From: Candidatus Cohnella colombiensis
GTDB lineage: Bacteria > Bacillota > Bacilli > Paenibacillales > Paenibacillaceae
Assembly: GCA_029203125.1 (NCBI GenBank)
Contig: CP119317.1
Span: 3,782,001-3,846,000, forward strand
DNA length: 64,000 nucleotides
Reading direction: 5' to 3'
Shown: positions 56,611-63,095 of the stretch, piece by piece
How the letters are laid out: each line of letters starts with the position of its first letter
Numbering within the stretch: the first letter of the stretch is position 1
The notes under the pieces: generated by a model
What the model saw: the letters and a program-made list of their open reading frames with translations, nothing else
What the model was told of the DNA's origin: nothing
The model's database searches: none
Translations under genes and position numbers: made by a program

Positions 56611-56644
56611 AACCAACTCTGGTCGATGGAGTTGGTTTTTTTAT
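56611..56644 (+). terminator. Third terminator of the tRNA-Ser locus
   Basis: AACCAACTC pairs with GAGTTGGTT around TGGTCGATG, followed by a T-run. It lies directly after the third copy of the tRNA-Ser 3' end and is unrelated in sequence to the two terminators inside the repeats. Confidence 0.85.
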
Positions 56645-56704
56645 GTTCCAATTTCGCATAAGAACGCCCAATCAGGTCAAGCTAATGAAGTGGAGGTGCA
56701 TGAG

Positions 56705-57052
56705 ATGGCTAGTGATGAACAATTGAACATTCCGCAGGAGGATCTCGTTCAAGCTTGGCAGCAAATGTTGCCGCAACGTCTCAATAGTGGAGATTCGACA
56801 GTCGTTAGCGCTGACGCTGCTGATCCGCGGACGTTGCTCGTCAACATTAAAGCAGCTGGACGACAAAAGTATGATTTTGATTTTTCAGTGCGGTATGTCG
56901 ACAGTAGAGAAATTGATATTCAAGTCGCGGATGTAGAGAAGGACGGACAGACGACCGATGAACGTAGCGAGGTGCCACAGCAATTAATCGCCGACTATCG
57001 TAGACACCTGCACGAATGTGCGCAATCGTTACACCACTTTACCCACACGTAA
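56705..57052 (+). CDS. Small acidic protein of unknown function
   Basis: 115 residues, no signal peptide or membrane segment. GGAGGTGCATGAG is the ribosome binding region for the ATG at 56705; the open frame upstream runs through the repeat and is not used. Notable stretches are LVQAWQQMLPQRLNSGD, RTLLVNIKAAGRQKYDFDFS and VRYVDSREIDIQVADVEKDG, then a His-rich end (HLHECAQSLHHFTHT). I do not recognise a family. Nearby genes are a tRNA and spore-protein genes; nothing decides a role. Confidence 0.8.
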   Translation: MASDEQLNIPQEDLVQAWQQMLPQRLNSGDSTVVSADAADPRTLLVNIKAAGRQKYDFDFSVRYVDSREIDIQVADVEKDGQTTDERSEVPQQLIADYRRHLHECAQSLHHFTHT

Positions 57053-57176
57053 ATATTTCGATCTCGTAGAGCCATCATTCAGGTGACTAGTGAGCCACCC
57101 CTCTAACCCTGATTCTATCTGGCGGGAATGCTCTAACGGTTCGATTGGAGCTTATGTAAGCTAAAACCTCACATAA

Positions 57177-57273
57177 AATAATCTAACGGTTGTACCAGAG
57201 CCTAATTGGTCGGATTGCGGTTAAAACTGGTCTTGTCTCTCCAAATAACGCTTCTCACAACCGTTAGATTATT
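57177..57273. repeat. 97-bp element bounded by a perfect 17-bp inverted repeat
   Basis: 57177-57193 (AATAATCTAACGGTTGT) is the exact reverse complement of 57257-57273. CTAACGGTT also occurs at 57133. The 63-bp interior has no frame. It resembles a MITE or intergenic palindromic repeat. The rest of the 57053-57449 gap shows nothing I can name. Confidence 0.75.
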
Positions 57274-57449
57274 AAGTCACCCTTTTTCGAGACATTAGCG
57301 TCTGTAGCAACCCTTAGGTTGGTCACTTTGTCAGTAGTTCTGTGGAAGCACAGTGATGGCTCAAAACTGTCGTAGACGTGGCTCTCACTTACCGGAACGA
57401 TGGCTCAATCTGCTCCGGAGTATTCAATACGTAAAGGGAGGACAAGCGA

Positions 57450-57626
57450 GTGGCTAATTCGAATGGCTATCCGGATAAAAATTTAAGCAATGTCGTAGAG
57501 GATCTAGGTCAAAATCCGGTGAACTCTCATCAAGCGCAGCAGCTGCAGCAACAGAAAAATGATCGTAGACATCAAGCAGCACAAAATCACGATCAGACCG
57601 TAGATCTTGAACACCCCAAAGCTTAA
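57450..57626 (+). CDS. Small hydrophilic protein, candidate spore protein
   Basis: A 58-residue product starting with GTG, preceded by GGGAGG at a good distance. It is rich in Gln, Asn, Asp and His (QAQQLQQQKNDRRHQAAQNH), without hydrophobic segments, a composition like minor small acid-soluble spore proteins. It lies 18 bases before the sspP-like gene, recalling the B. subtilis sspO-sspP pair, but I cannot match it to SspO. The strong ribosome binding site and operon position support a real gene. Confidence 0.7.
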   Translation: MANSNGYPDKNLSNVVEDLGQNPVNSHQAQQLQQQKNDRRHQAAQNHDQTVDLEHPKA

Positions 57627-57644
57627 GATAAGGATGTGTATGCG

Positions 57645-57797
57645 ATGTCTAAGCCGAAATCTGTGGCCGTTACACGGCCTGATGCAACTTACGATACGAA
57701 CAATCGAGCACAAACCAATCAACCGAATGAACCACTTTCTGGCTCCAAAAAGGTTAAAAATCATAACCATGTGAGTCATCATAATCCGCAAGGATAG
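57645..57797 (+). CDS. sspP: Small acid-soluble spore protein P-like
   Basis: A 50-residue product whose C-terminal half, PNEPLSGSKKVKNHNHVSHH, matches the SspP hallmark (xPEPLxGSKKVKNRNH). SspP (formerly CotL) is a minor small acid-soluble spore protein made in the forespore. TAAGGA is 10 bases before the ATG. The upstream gene is probably co-transcribed, and a terminator follows. I searched for a sigma-G promoter before 57450 and found none clear enough to report. Confidence 0.83.
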   Translation: MSKPKSVAVTRPDATYDTNNRAQTNQPNEPLSGSKKVKNHNHVSHHNPQG

Positions 57798-57816
57798 TGA
57801 ATATCTTATAAGAAAA

Positions 57817-57840
57817 CTCGGTGAGAACCGGGTTTTTTTT
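57817..57840 (+). terminator. Intrinsic terminator after sspP
   Basis: CTCGGT-GAGA-ACCGGG (one G-T pair), followed by eight Ts. Confidence 0.88.
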
Positions 57841-57841
57841 G

Positions 57842-57871
57842 TTGTCTACCCCGTAAACACATTGGTATAAT
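57842..57871 (+). promoter_or_regulatory. Sigma-A promoter of the yitT-family gene
   Basis: TTGTCT at 57842-57847, an 18-base spacer and TATAAT at 57866-57871, with TGG directly before the -10 (extended -10). Confidence 0.7.
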
Positions 57872-57900
57872 TAAATATAAACTTGAAGGAGGATTCGTTT

Positions 57901-58809
57901 ATGACAGATCACAAAATCGCGATTCAGCCACGACCACCAACATCACCAATCCACCATCACAAGCTTACTGTTGTGGAAATATCAAGAAAGGTCATCTTGA
58001 TCGTTCTAGGTGCAATACTTGTTGGTGTAGCACTTGAAATTTTCCTCGTCCCTAATACCATCATTGATGGAGGTATTACAGGGATCTCCATTATGTCCTC
58101 TTATATAACCACAATACCAATTGGGGTATTCTTGTTAGTTCTTAACCTTCCATTTCTTATTATCGGATATCGAACAATCGGTAAAACCTTTGCGCTATCG
58201 ACGTTATTGGGTGTTGCTACACTTTCTGTAACGACATCTTTGTTGCATGACGTAAATGCGTTTACAGATCAAACCTTACTTGCGGCCGTCTTTGGCGGAA
58301 TCTTTTTAGGAGCAGGAACAGGGGTTGTGATCCGTGCTGGAGGTTCGCTTGATGGAACGGAGATTATTGCTATTCTCGTCAACCGAAAGTCACCATTCTC
58401 CGTAGGGGAAACAGTCATGTTCATTAACCTCTTTATTCTTGGTAGTGCAGGCTTCGTTTACTCTTGGGATCGGGCGATGTTCTCACTCATTGCTTACTAT
58501 ATTGCTTTTAAAGTCATTGATATTACGATTGAGGGCTTTGATGAGTCGAAGTCGTGCTGGATTATTAGTGATAATCATAAAGGAATTGGCGATGCGATTT
58601 TGGCACGACTAGGTAGAGGAGTTACGTTTCTCAATGGCGAAGGCGCATATACAGGTGATCAGAAAAAGGTCATCTTTTGTGTCATAAACCGGCTTGAAGA
58701 GGCGAAGCTAAAGTCGATCGTAACTGAGCTGGATCCTCATGCCTTCCTAGCGATAGGCAACATCCATGACGTCAAGGGCGGGCGTTTTAAGAAGAAAGAT
58801 ATTCATTAA
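57901..58809 (+). CDS. YitT-family membrane protein (DUF161/DUF2179)
   Basis: 302 residues. About five or six membrane spans lie between residues 28 and 205 (VILIVLGAILVGVALEIFLV, IIDGGITGISIMSS, LLAAVFGGIFLGAGTGVVIR), followed by a cytoplasmic DUF2179 domain (about 220-300, GRGVTFLNGEGAYTGDQKKVIFCV). The His/Pro-rich N-terminus (PTSPIHHHK) is unusual. AAGGAGG is 8 bases before ATG 57901. Transport substrate unknown for the family. Flanked by its own promoter. Confidence 0.9.
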   Translation: MTDHKIAIQPRPPTSPIHHHKLTVVEISRKVILIVLGAILVGVALEIFLVPNTIIDGGITGISIMSSYITTIPIGVFLLVLNLPFLIIGYRTIGKTFALSTLLGVATLSVTTSLLHDVNAFTDQTLLAAVFGGIFLGAGTGVVIRAGGSLDGTEIIAILVNRKSPFSVGETVMFINLFILGSAGFVYSWDRAMFSLIAYYIAFKVIDITIEGFDESKSCWIISDNHKGIGDAILARLGRGVTFLNGEGAYTGDQKKVIFCVINRLEEAKLKSIVTELDPHAFLAIGNIHDVKGGRFKKKDIH

Positions 58810-58939
58810 CGAGGGACATAGTTTACGCTATTTTACTGGAAATTTAACAATGAGCACTATCCTCATCCGGGAATTTAAGCTACAATTAGTGTTAGCCATA
58901 CATCTATTATAAAGTTTTATGGGAGAGGGGTAATTGGTT

Positions 58940-60019
58940 TTGTTTAAAAGTAAAGTAGGGTTATCTGTATTGGTTTTGATTTTAGCGATTTCTGTTGTCT
59001 TGAGTGGTTGTTCAAGCAGCAAGGGACCTAAGGATGCGCTCGAAGGATCGATTTCGAAGATGTCGGGTCTCAATTCATATGCGTTCTCAGGCAACTTTAA
59101 ACTGGATGAGCTAGATATTGCAGATGATACAGAGCAAGGTGCAATTGCAATGAATGTTCTTAAGAATTCAGAAATCTCATGGACAGGTGTATATCAAAAA
59201 GATCCAGCGATGACTGAACTGACATTGAAGCTCGATCTTAAAGGCGACTTCAGCATCAACCTGTCGATCCCGATGATCGTCACAGAGAAGAAAATTTGGG
59301 TTAAGATCCCGAATGCAGCGATGCTGGGTATTCCAGAAGAACTTGTGGGCAAGTACATCGAGCTTGATCTTGAAGACCTGGCTGCACAATCCGGTCAAAG
59401 CATCAAGGGTGTAGATGTTACCAACTCACAGAAATTCTCACAGGATATTATGGCAATTGTGTTCAAACATATTGATCAAAATGCATATCTGTCATCTGTG
59501 AAGACGAAGGATGCTGCACTTCCAGAAGCACTAGGTGTGAAGCAAGTTGTTCAGTTCCACATCGAAAAATCGCAGTTGGAATCTTTCATTACGACTGTTG
59601 TTGAGAAGATTGCGCCAGAAGTTGTTGAATTATTATCGAAGAATGCGGACTACCGCGAGCTGTTTGGGCTTACGGAAGAACAAATCGACGAAGCTAAGGA
59701 TTCACTTGCAACAGCTAAATCCGATTTATCAAATAATATTGCTGATTTGAAAAACGGCCTCACAAAGTTCGATATCTTGGCCGTGATCGGTATTGATAAG
59801 AACGAGTATCCAGTATATACAGATGCTACGGTTAAATTTGGTGGAGAATCGGAAGAGTTTACAGGAAGCATTGCAATGAAAGTCATTACCCAGCTGACCA
59901 AAGTGAACGAGAAGGTTACATTCGAATATGGTGAGCCAGCTAGTGCTGATATCATTCCTTTCGAGGAGATGTTCGGAGATCTTGGTGGATTGATGGGCGG
60001 ATTTTCATCCGATTATTAA
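58940..60019 (+). CDS. Lipoprotein, DUF6612/LppX-like fold, unknown function
   Basis: 359 residues. Signal peptide with lipobox VLSGC (about residue 24). The mature part starts with a Ser-rich tether and reads as an alternating beta-strand protein (ALEGSISKMSGLNSYAFSGN, SEISWTGVYQKD, LKGDFSINLSIPMIV) with a helical segment around residues 225-280, ending DLGGLMGGFSSDY. The pattern resembles lipoproteins of the LolA/LppX-like group, a weak resemblance. Start: GAGAGGGG is 9 bases from TTG 58940 but only 3 from TTG 58934. A symmetrical terminator follows. Confidence 0.78.
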   Translation: MFKSKVGLSVLVLILAISVVLSGCSSSKGPKDALEGSISKMSGLNSYAFSGNFKLDELDIADDTEQGAIAMNVLKNSEISWTGVYQKDPAMTELTLKLDLKGDFSINLSIPMIVTEKKIWVKIPNAAMLGIPEELVGKYIELDLEDLAAQSGQSIKGVDVTNSQKFSQDIMAIVFKHIDQNAYLSSVKTKDAALPEALGVKQVVQFHIEKSQLESFITTVVEKIAPEVVELLSKNADYRELFGLTEEQIDEAKDSLATAKSDLSNNIADLKNGLTKFDILAVIGIDKNEYPVYTDATVKFGGESEEFTGSIAMKVITQLTKVNEKVTFEYGEPASADIIPFEEMFGDLGGLMGGFSSDY

Positions 60020-60046
60020 TTAAAAGTTTGTTATAAGAATACAAGA

Positions 60047-60071
60047 AAACCCTCGCCAGTGGCGAGGGTTT
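60047..60071. terminator. Bidirectional terminator between lipoprotein gene and tRNA-Pro
   Basis: AAACCCTCGCC and GGCGAGGGTTT form an 11-bp perfect stem with AGT loop. The A and T runs on both sides let it serve both the lipoprotein gene (plus) and tRNA-Pro (minus). Confidence 0.85.
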
Positions 60072-60089
60072 ATTGTTATAAACAAGTGA

Positions 60090-60166
60090 TGGTCGGGACG
60101 ACACGATTCGAACATGCGACCCCCTGGTCCCAAACCAGGTGCTCTACCAAGCTGAGCTACGTCCCG
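60090..60166 (-). tRNA. tRNA-Pro (TGG anticodon)
   Basis: A 77-base cloverleaf on the minus strand, with encoded CCA. The acceptor is CGGGACG/CGTCCCG, the anticodon loop is TTTGGGA (TGG), and the T-loop is TTCGAAT. Confidence 0.97.
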
Positions 60167-60197
60167 AAGTTGATGTCGCATGAAGCGAACGAATACG

Positions 60198-60206
60198 ATT
60201 ATAGCA
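60198..60206 (-). promoter_or_regulatory. Extended -10 promoter of tRNA-Pro
   Basis: On the minus strand the bases read TGCTATAAT, an extended -10, 32 bases upstream of the tRNA. Confidence 0.6.
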
Positions 60207-60268
60207 TAGCGTTTGTTGAAAAGGAAGGGTGCTTTCTGCAATTCCCCTTTAGTTCGGACAAATGTCTA

Positions 60269-60277
60269 TGGTATAAT
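60269..60277 (+). promoter_or_regulatory. Extended -10 promoter of tRNA-Arg
   Basis: TGGTATAAT is a perfect extended -10, 11 bases before the tRNA 5' end, giving a primary transcript with a very short leader. Confidence 0.65.
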
Positions 60278-60287
60278 CAATATCTGT

Positions 60288-60363
60288 GGCCCCGTAGCTC
60301 AGCGGATAGAGCACACGTTTCCTAAACGTGGTGTCGGATGTTCGATTCATCTCGGGGCCGCCA
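60288..60363 (+). tRNA. tRNA-Arg (CCT anticodon)
   Basis: A 76-base cloverleaf with encoded CCA. The acceptor is GGCCCCG/CGGGGCC, the anticodon loop is TTCCTAA (CCT), and the T-loop is TTCGATT. No terminator is seen before the LacI-family gene 78 bases on, so readthrough into it is possible. Confidence 0.96.
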
Positions 60364-60441
60364 TCTTTATTAACAATAATCTACTCACCATATTGCATGA
60401 GCCACAAGATTATCACACTTGTGTAGAACCGGGGTGAAGCT

Positions 60442-61446
60442 ATGGCAACGAATATTCGCGATGTCGCTAAGGCTGCTGGTGTTTCAGTTGCCACTGTGTC
60501 GAAGGTATTGAACGGATATACGACGGTTAATCAGCAGACAAAGGAAAGAGTACTGAAGGTTGTAAAGGAAAAGCAATTCCGACCTAATGCTGCTGCCCGC
60601 TCCTTAGTGGGTCGACGTTCGATGATGATCGGCGTATTCCTAACTACAGGCTTAGCACACCCCTTCTTCACACCGATTCTAGCGGGGATGGAGCAGTCTC
60701 TGAAAGCTAAGGGCTATGATTTGATCTATCTAGCGCAATTCACATGGGAGAAGGAATATAGCTTCGTACGACATTGTCAGAGTCGAAACGTCGAAGGCGT
60801 TGTCGTGTTTGGCTTTCAGCATAGTGATATGAACTTTACTGAGCTGTCTGAAGCGGGAATTCCAACGCTGTTTATTGATCTCGATGTGGATGCACCACGA
60901 ACAGGGGCTATTAGCTCTAATAATACAGAAGCGGTCCAACATGCTGTTCAATATTTAAAGGAAATTAATCATGAGCAGATTGCTTTCTTATCCGGATACG
61001 AGGACACCTATGTAAGTCGGTGTCGACTAGCAGGATACGAAGCCGGTATGCGACTGGCTGGACTAGCGATCCCAATAGACTATGTGGTTGCAAGTGACTT
61101 CACCAAGCAAGGCGGATACACTGCAATGCGTGAGCTTCTAGCGCATCCTTCTCGACCTACTGCAGTTATTTGCAGCTCGGATATGGGCGCAATTGGTGCA
61201 ATTACAGCTATTCGTGAAGCAGGGTTGGCTGTACCTGAGGACATCTCGGTCATTGGTTTCGATGATATTGAGCTAGCTAGTCATGTTCATCCACCGCTTA
61301 CAACGATTCGCCAAAACACGGATGAGATGGGGCGGAAAGCAGTGGAGCTACTAGACCAATTAATTAACAATATAGAGACAGCTTCGGTCCAAGCAATTAT
61401 CCCGACAGAGCTAGTGATACGTGCTTCTAGCGCGCAGAGAGGTTAA
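60442..61446 (+). CDS. LacI-family transcriptional regulator
   Basis: 334 residues. The N-terminal helix-turn-helix and hinge (NIRDVAKAAGVSVATVSKVLNG, then RPNAAARSLVGRRS) precede a periplasmic-binding-protein-like effector domain with ALSG-type blocks (VEGVVVFGF, AISSNNTEAVQHAV, SGYEDTYVSRCRLAGYEAGM, AVICSSDMGAIGAI, DISVIGFDDIELASHVHPPLTTIRQN). The C-terminal end fits a sugar-responsive repressor. No target operon is adjacent, so the effector is unknown; it is not CcpA by context. A weak GGGGTGA precedes the ATG. A long terminator follows. Confidence 0.93.
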   Translation: MATNIRDVAKAAGVSVATVSKVLNGYTTVNQQTKERVLKVVKEKQFRPNAAARSLVGRRSMMIGVFLTTGLAHPFFTPILAGMEQSLKAKGYDLIYLAQFTWEKEYSFVRHCQSRNVEGVVVFGFQHSDMNFTELSEAGIPTLFIDLDVDAPRTGAISSNNTEAVQHAVQYLKEINHEQIAFLSGYEDTYVSRCRLAGYEAGMRLAGLAIPIDYVVASDFTKQGGYTAMRELLAHPSRPTAVICSSDMGAIGAITAIREAGLAVPEDISVIGFDDIELASHVHPPLTTIRQNTDEMGRKAVELLDQLINNIETASVQAIIPTELVIRASSAQRG

Positions 61447-61497
61447 AAATAGATTGCCCTGATGCTGCATTTCATACAGCGAAAGGGCAATCTATTT
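61447..61497 (+). terminator. Terminator after the LacI-family gene
   Basis: AAATAGATTGCCCT pairs perfectly with AGGGCAATCTATTT (14 bp), with an inner GCTG/CAGC hairpin, ending in TTTT. Confidence 0.85.
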
Positions 61498-61531
61498 TAG
61501 TTGATACGACCCACAACCATAGAACTACAAA

Positions 61532-61607
61532 TGTCGGAAAAAAAATTTAAAATGTGCGGAAATGTCGACAGCATTCTACATTATTTAGGATTTAATTGAC
61601 TTATAAT
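61532..61607 (+). promoter_or_regulatory. Candidate Spo0A-box region and promoter of the spo0E-like gene
   Basis: TGTCGGAAAAA (61532) and TGTCGAC (61563) resemble Spo0A boxes (TGTCGAA). A perfect TATAAT is at 61602-61607. No -35 lies at 17 bases, but TCTACA (61575-61580) is 21 bases upstream, the spacing of the spoIIE promoter in this window. An alternative is TTGACT at 61595. Spo0A control is an inference. Confidence 0.4.
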
Positions 61608-61685
61608 GTGTATAGAACAGAAATTGTATCGTAGTGTGGCGAATGTGAAAGAAATTATAGGTAAAGGAGCGGTCAAGAGACCTAT

Positions 61686-61955
61686 ATGGAGACTTCGCAT
61701 TTGATCTATCGACTACAGTTGTTGCAACAACGCCTATGTGAAATGGCTATCGACATCGGAAATCTAACAGATCCAGAAATAGTAGCTGTAAGTGAAGAGG
61801 CTGATCAACTGATTGTCCAGCTTCAACGTCTTCGTATAGACAAGTCGTATGATCGTAATACAATTGAGCTGTATCCGGAAACATTTTTATCGAGTTCTCA
61901 ATCGACGGAAGAAGTTAGTCAACAAAGCAGCGCATTGTTCTTGAAGCACTCCTGA
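61686..61955 (+). CDS. Spo0E-like aspartyl-phosphate phosphatase
   Basis: 89 residues. An N-terminal helical pair carries LQLLQQRLCEMAIDIGNLTDPEIVAVSEEADQLI, in two stretches fitting the Spo0E pattern, with SEEAD in place of the usual SQELD motif. Spo0E proteins remove phosphate from Spo0A-P and delay sporulation. The tail is Ser/Gln-rich. AAGGAG is 15 bases from the ATG, unusually far; AAGAG at 5 bases may serve. Its last 69 bases overlap the convergent tadA gene. Confidence 0.72.
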   Translation: METSHLIYRLQLLQQRLCEMAIDIGNLTDPEIVAVSEEADQLIVQLQRLRIDKSYDRNTIELYPETFLSSSQSTEEVSQQSSALFLKHS

Positions 61956-62342
61956 TTGCCAAGGCGCAATATGATTAAATCGACGATCTTGGAGCAGATC
62001 CATTAACGTGCCTACACAGCCGGCTTTCGGATCTGAAGCACCGTAGACAACACGCTCAACACGAGATTGCACAATCGCACCGGCACACATCGGACAAGGC
62101 TCCAGTGTGACGTATAGCGTGCAGCCTAGAAGACGCCAAGATTGCAAAGCTTCGCTAGCTTGCTTGATAGCAATCATCTCAGCATGAGCAGTAGGGTCGT
62201 GACAGGTTTCCCGCAAGTTATACCCTGTTCCGATAATGATGCCATCTTTCACGATGATTGCACCTATGGGTACTTCGCCAAGTTGTTCAGCTAGACGCGC
62301 TTGGTGAATCGCTTCTTGCATCCAGCGTTCATCTTCTGTCAT
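61887..62342 (-). CDS. tadA: tRNA-specific adenosine deaminase TadA
   Basis: Deaminates A34 to inosine in tRNA-Arg(ACG); essential in most bacteria. 151 residues with the zinc/catalytic motif HAEMIAI, PCPMCAGAIVQSR, and the N-terminal WMQEAIHQARLAEQLGEVPIGAIIV. The open frame runs upstream, but the start is taken as ATG 62342 (AAAGG about 11 bases upstream); ATG 62351 is possible. It is on the minus strand, opposite to the serS block it normally follows in Bacillus, and its 3' end overlaps the spo0E-like gene. Confidence 0.95.
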   Translation of the reverse strand: MTEDERWMQEAIHQARLAEQLGEVPIGAIIVKDGIIIGTGYNLRETCHDPTAHAEMIAIKQASEALQSWRLLGCTLYVTLEPCPMCAGAIVQSRVERVVYGASDPKAGCVGTLMDLLQDRRFNHIAPWQSGVLQEQCAALLTNFFRRLRTR

Positions 62343-62404
62343 GTCATTCATCGCCTTTCTATTGTCGTTATACGTCGAACAGACATTCGCTGTTAACATG
62401 ATGT

Positions 62405-62503
62405 GCATAAACCTGTGGATAACAACGTCGTTGTCCACAGGTTTATGCACAATTTTTTCGACTTATCCTATGTAATCTACTTTTACTTTGAGAGTTATCC
62501 ACA
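62405..62503. promoter_or_regulatory. DnaA-box cluster in an imperfect palindrome upstream of tadA
   Basis: TGTGGATAA (62414-62422, TTATCCACA on the minus strand), TTGTCCACA (62431-62439) and TTATCCACA (62495-62503) are two perfect and one single-mismatch DnaA boxes within 90 bases. The first two lie in opposite arms of a dyad (62405-62448: GCATAAACCTGTGGA with TCCACAGGTTTATGC plus CAACG/CGTTG). A further TTATCCTAT lies at 62463. No gene occupies 62343-62585. Confidence 0.7.
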
Positions 62504-62585
62504 AATCGGAGGGGACTTTGCATATTAACAATAGCAGAAAATATCATCCATAGACAACAGGGGTATGAGAAGGCAAGAGGGGGGA

Positions 62586-62951
62586 TTAAGCGTTAAAATC
62601 GTGGAGTCGATTTTCAATTTCAGCGAGTTTGGATCTTGCAACGTAACAATGCTTATCCGTCTGTTCGTCTTTGAAATATAACTTGCACCACTCACGGTCA
62701 ATACTGACGACCTTATTTAAATTGGCAATATAGGCTCGATCTGTACGATAGAAGTTTGGATCGGAAACTTTCAATGCCCTCCATAGCAGATCTAAAGAAG
62801 CCCAGCCTGTGTAAAATTCTCCTTGTAAGGTATGAGCTATAATCCGATTTTGAACGACGCAGAAATACAGGATTTCGTTGGCGTTAACCGAAAGAAGTCC
62901 TGTATCTCCATCTGCGTCTTTCATTAGACTGAAATAACCGTTCCAAGACAT
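62586..62951 (-). CDS. Stand-alone LytTR DNA-binding regulator
   Basis: 121 residues consisting almost only of a LytTR domain. VNANEILYFCVVQNRIIAHT and FYRTDRAYIANLNKVVSID match the beta-strand and DNA-contact segments of AgrA/LytR-type regulators, and there is no receiver domain. The start lies 4 bases after the stop of the agrD-type gene, with AAAGAGGG as ribosome binding site, so it is translated from the agr operon. Probable role: regulator of, or output from, the local peptide signalling system. Confidence 0.85.
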   Translation of the reverse strand: MSWNGYFSLMKDADGDTGLLSVNANEILYFCVVQNRIIAHTLQGEFYTGWASLDLLWRALKVSDPNFYRTDRAYIANLNKVVSIDREWCKLYFKDEQTDKHCYVARSKLAEIENRLHDFNA

Positions 62952-62955
62952 GAAG

Positions 62956-63090
62956 TTAACCCTCTTTACCTTTGAGCAGTTCTTGTGGTACTTCTGGTTG
63001 GTTTAACCAAATCAGACAAGCTGTCAGGACGAATGCAGATGCCATTGCGAGTAATGCAGAAGCAACAAGGCTCATTGATTTCTTCTTCAA
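62956..63090 (-). CDS. agrD: Cyclic lactone autoinducer peptide precursor (AgrD family)
   Basis: A 44-residue peptide with a TTG start 8 bases after a strong AAAGGAGGTG. It has an N-terminal basic/amphipathic leader (MKKKSMSLVASALLAMASAF), a core with Cys in TACLIWL, and the conserved charged C-terminal recognition tail NQPEVPQELLKGKEG, which matches the QPEVPxEL pattern of AgrD-type precursors. AgrB would cut after the core and form a thiolactone on the Cys. It lies immediately after agrB. Confidence 0.88.
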   Translation of the reverse strand: MKKKSMSLVASALLAMASAFVLTACLIWLNQPEVPQELLKGKEG

Positions 63091-63095
63091 TGCGT

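Noticed and set aside
56051..56671. Long minus-strand frames (206 and 156 codons) after serS
   Set aside because: They are antisense to tRNA-Ser and the structured repeats; the GGEGGIR-type peptide is the known artefact of reading tRNA-Ser backwards.
57120..57176. IS element around the CTAACGGTT repeats
   Set aside because: No transposase frame and only 97 bp between the arms; described as a MITE-like repeat instead.
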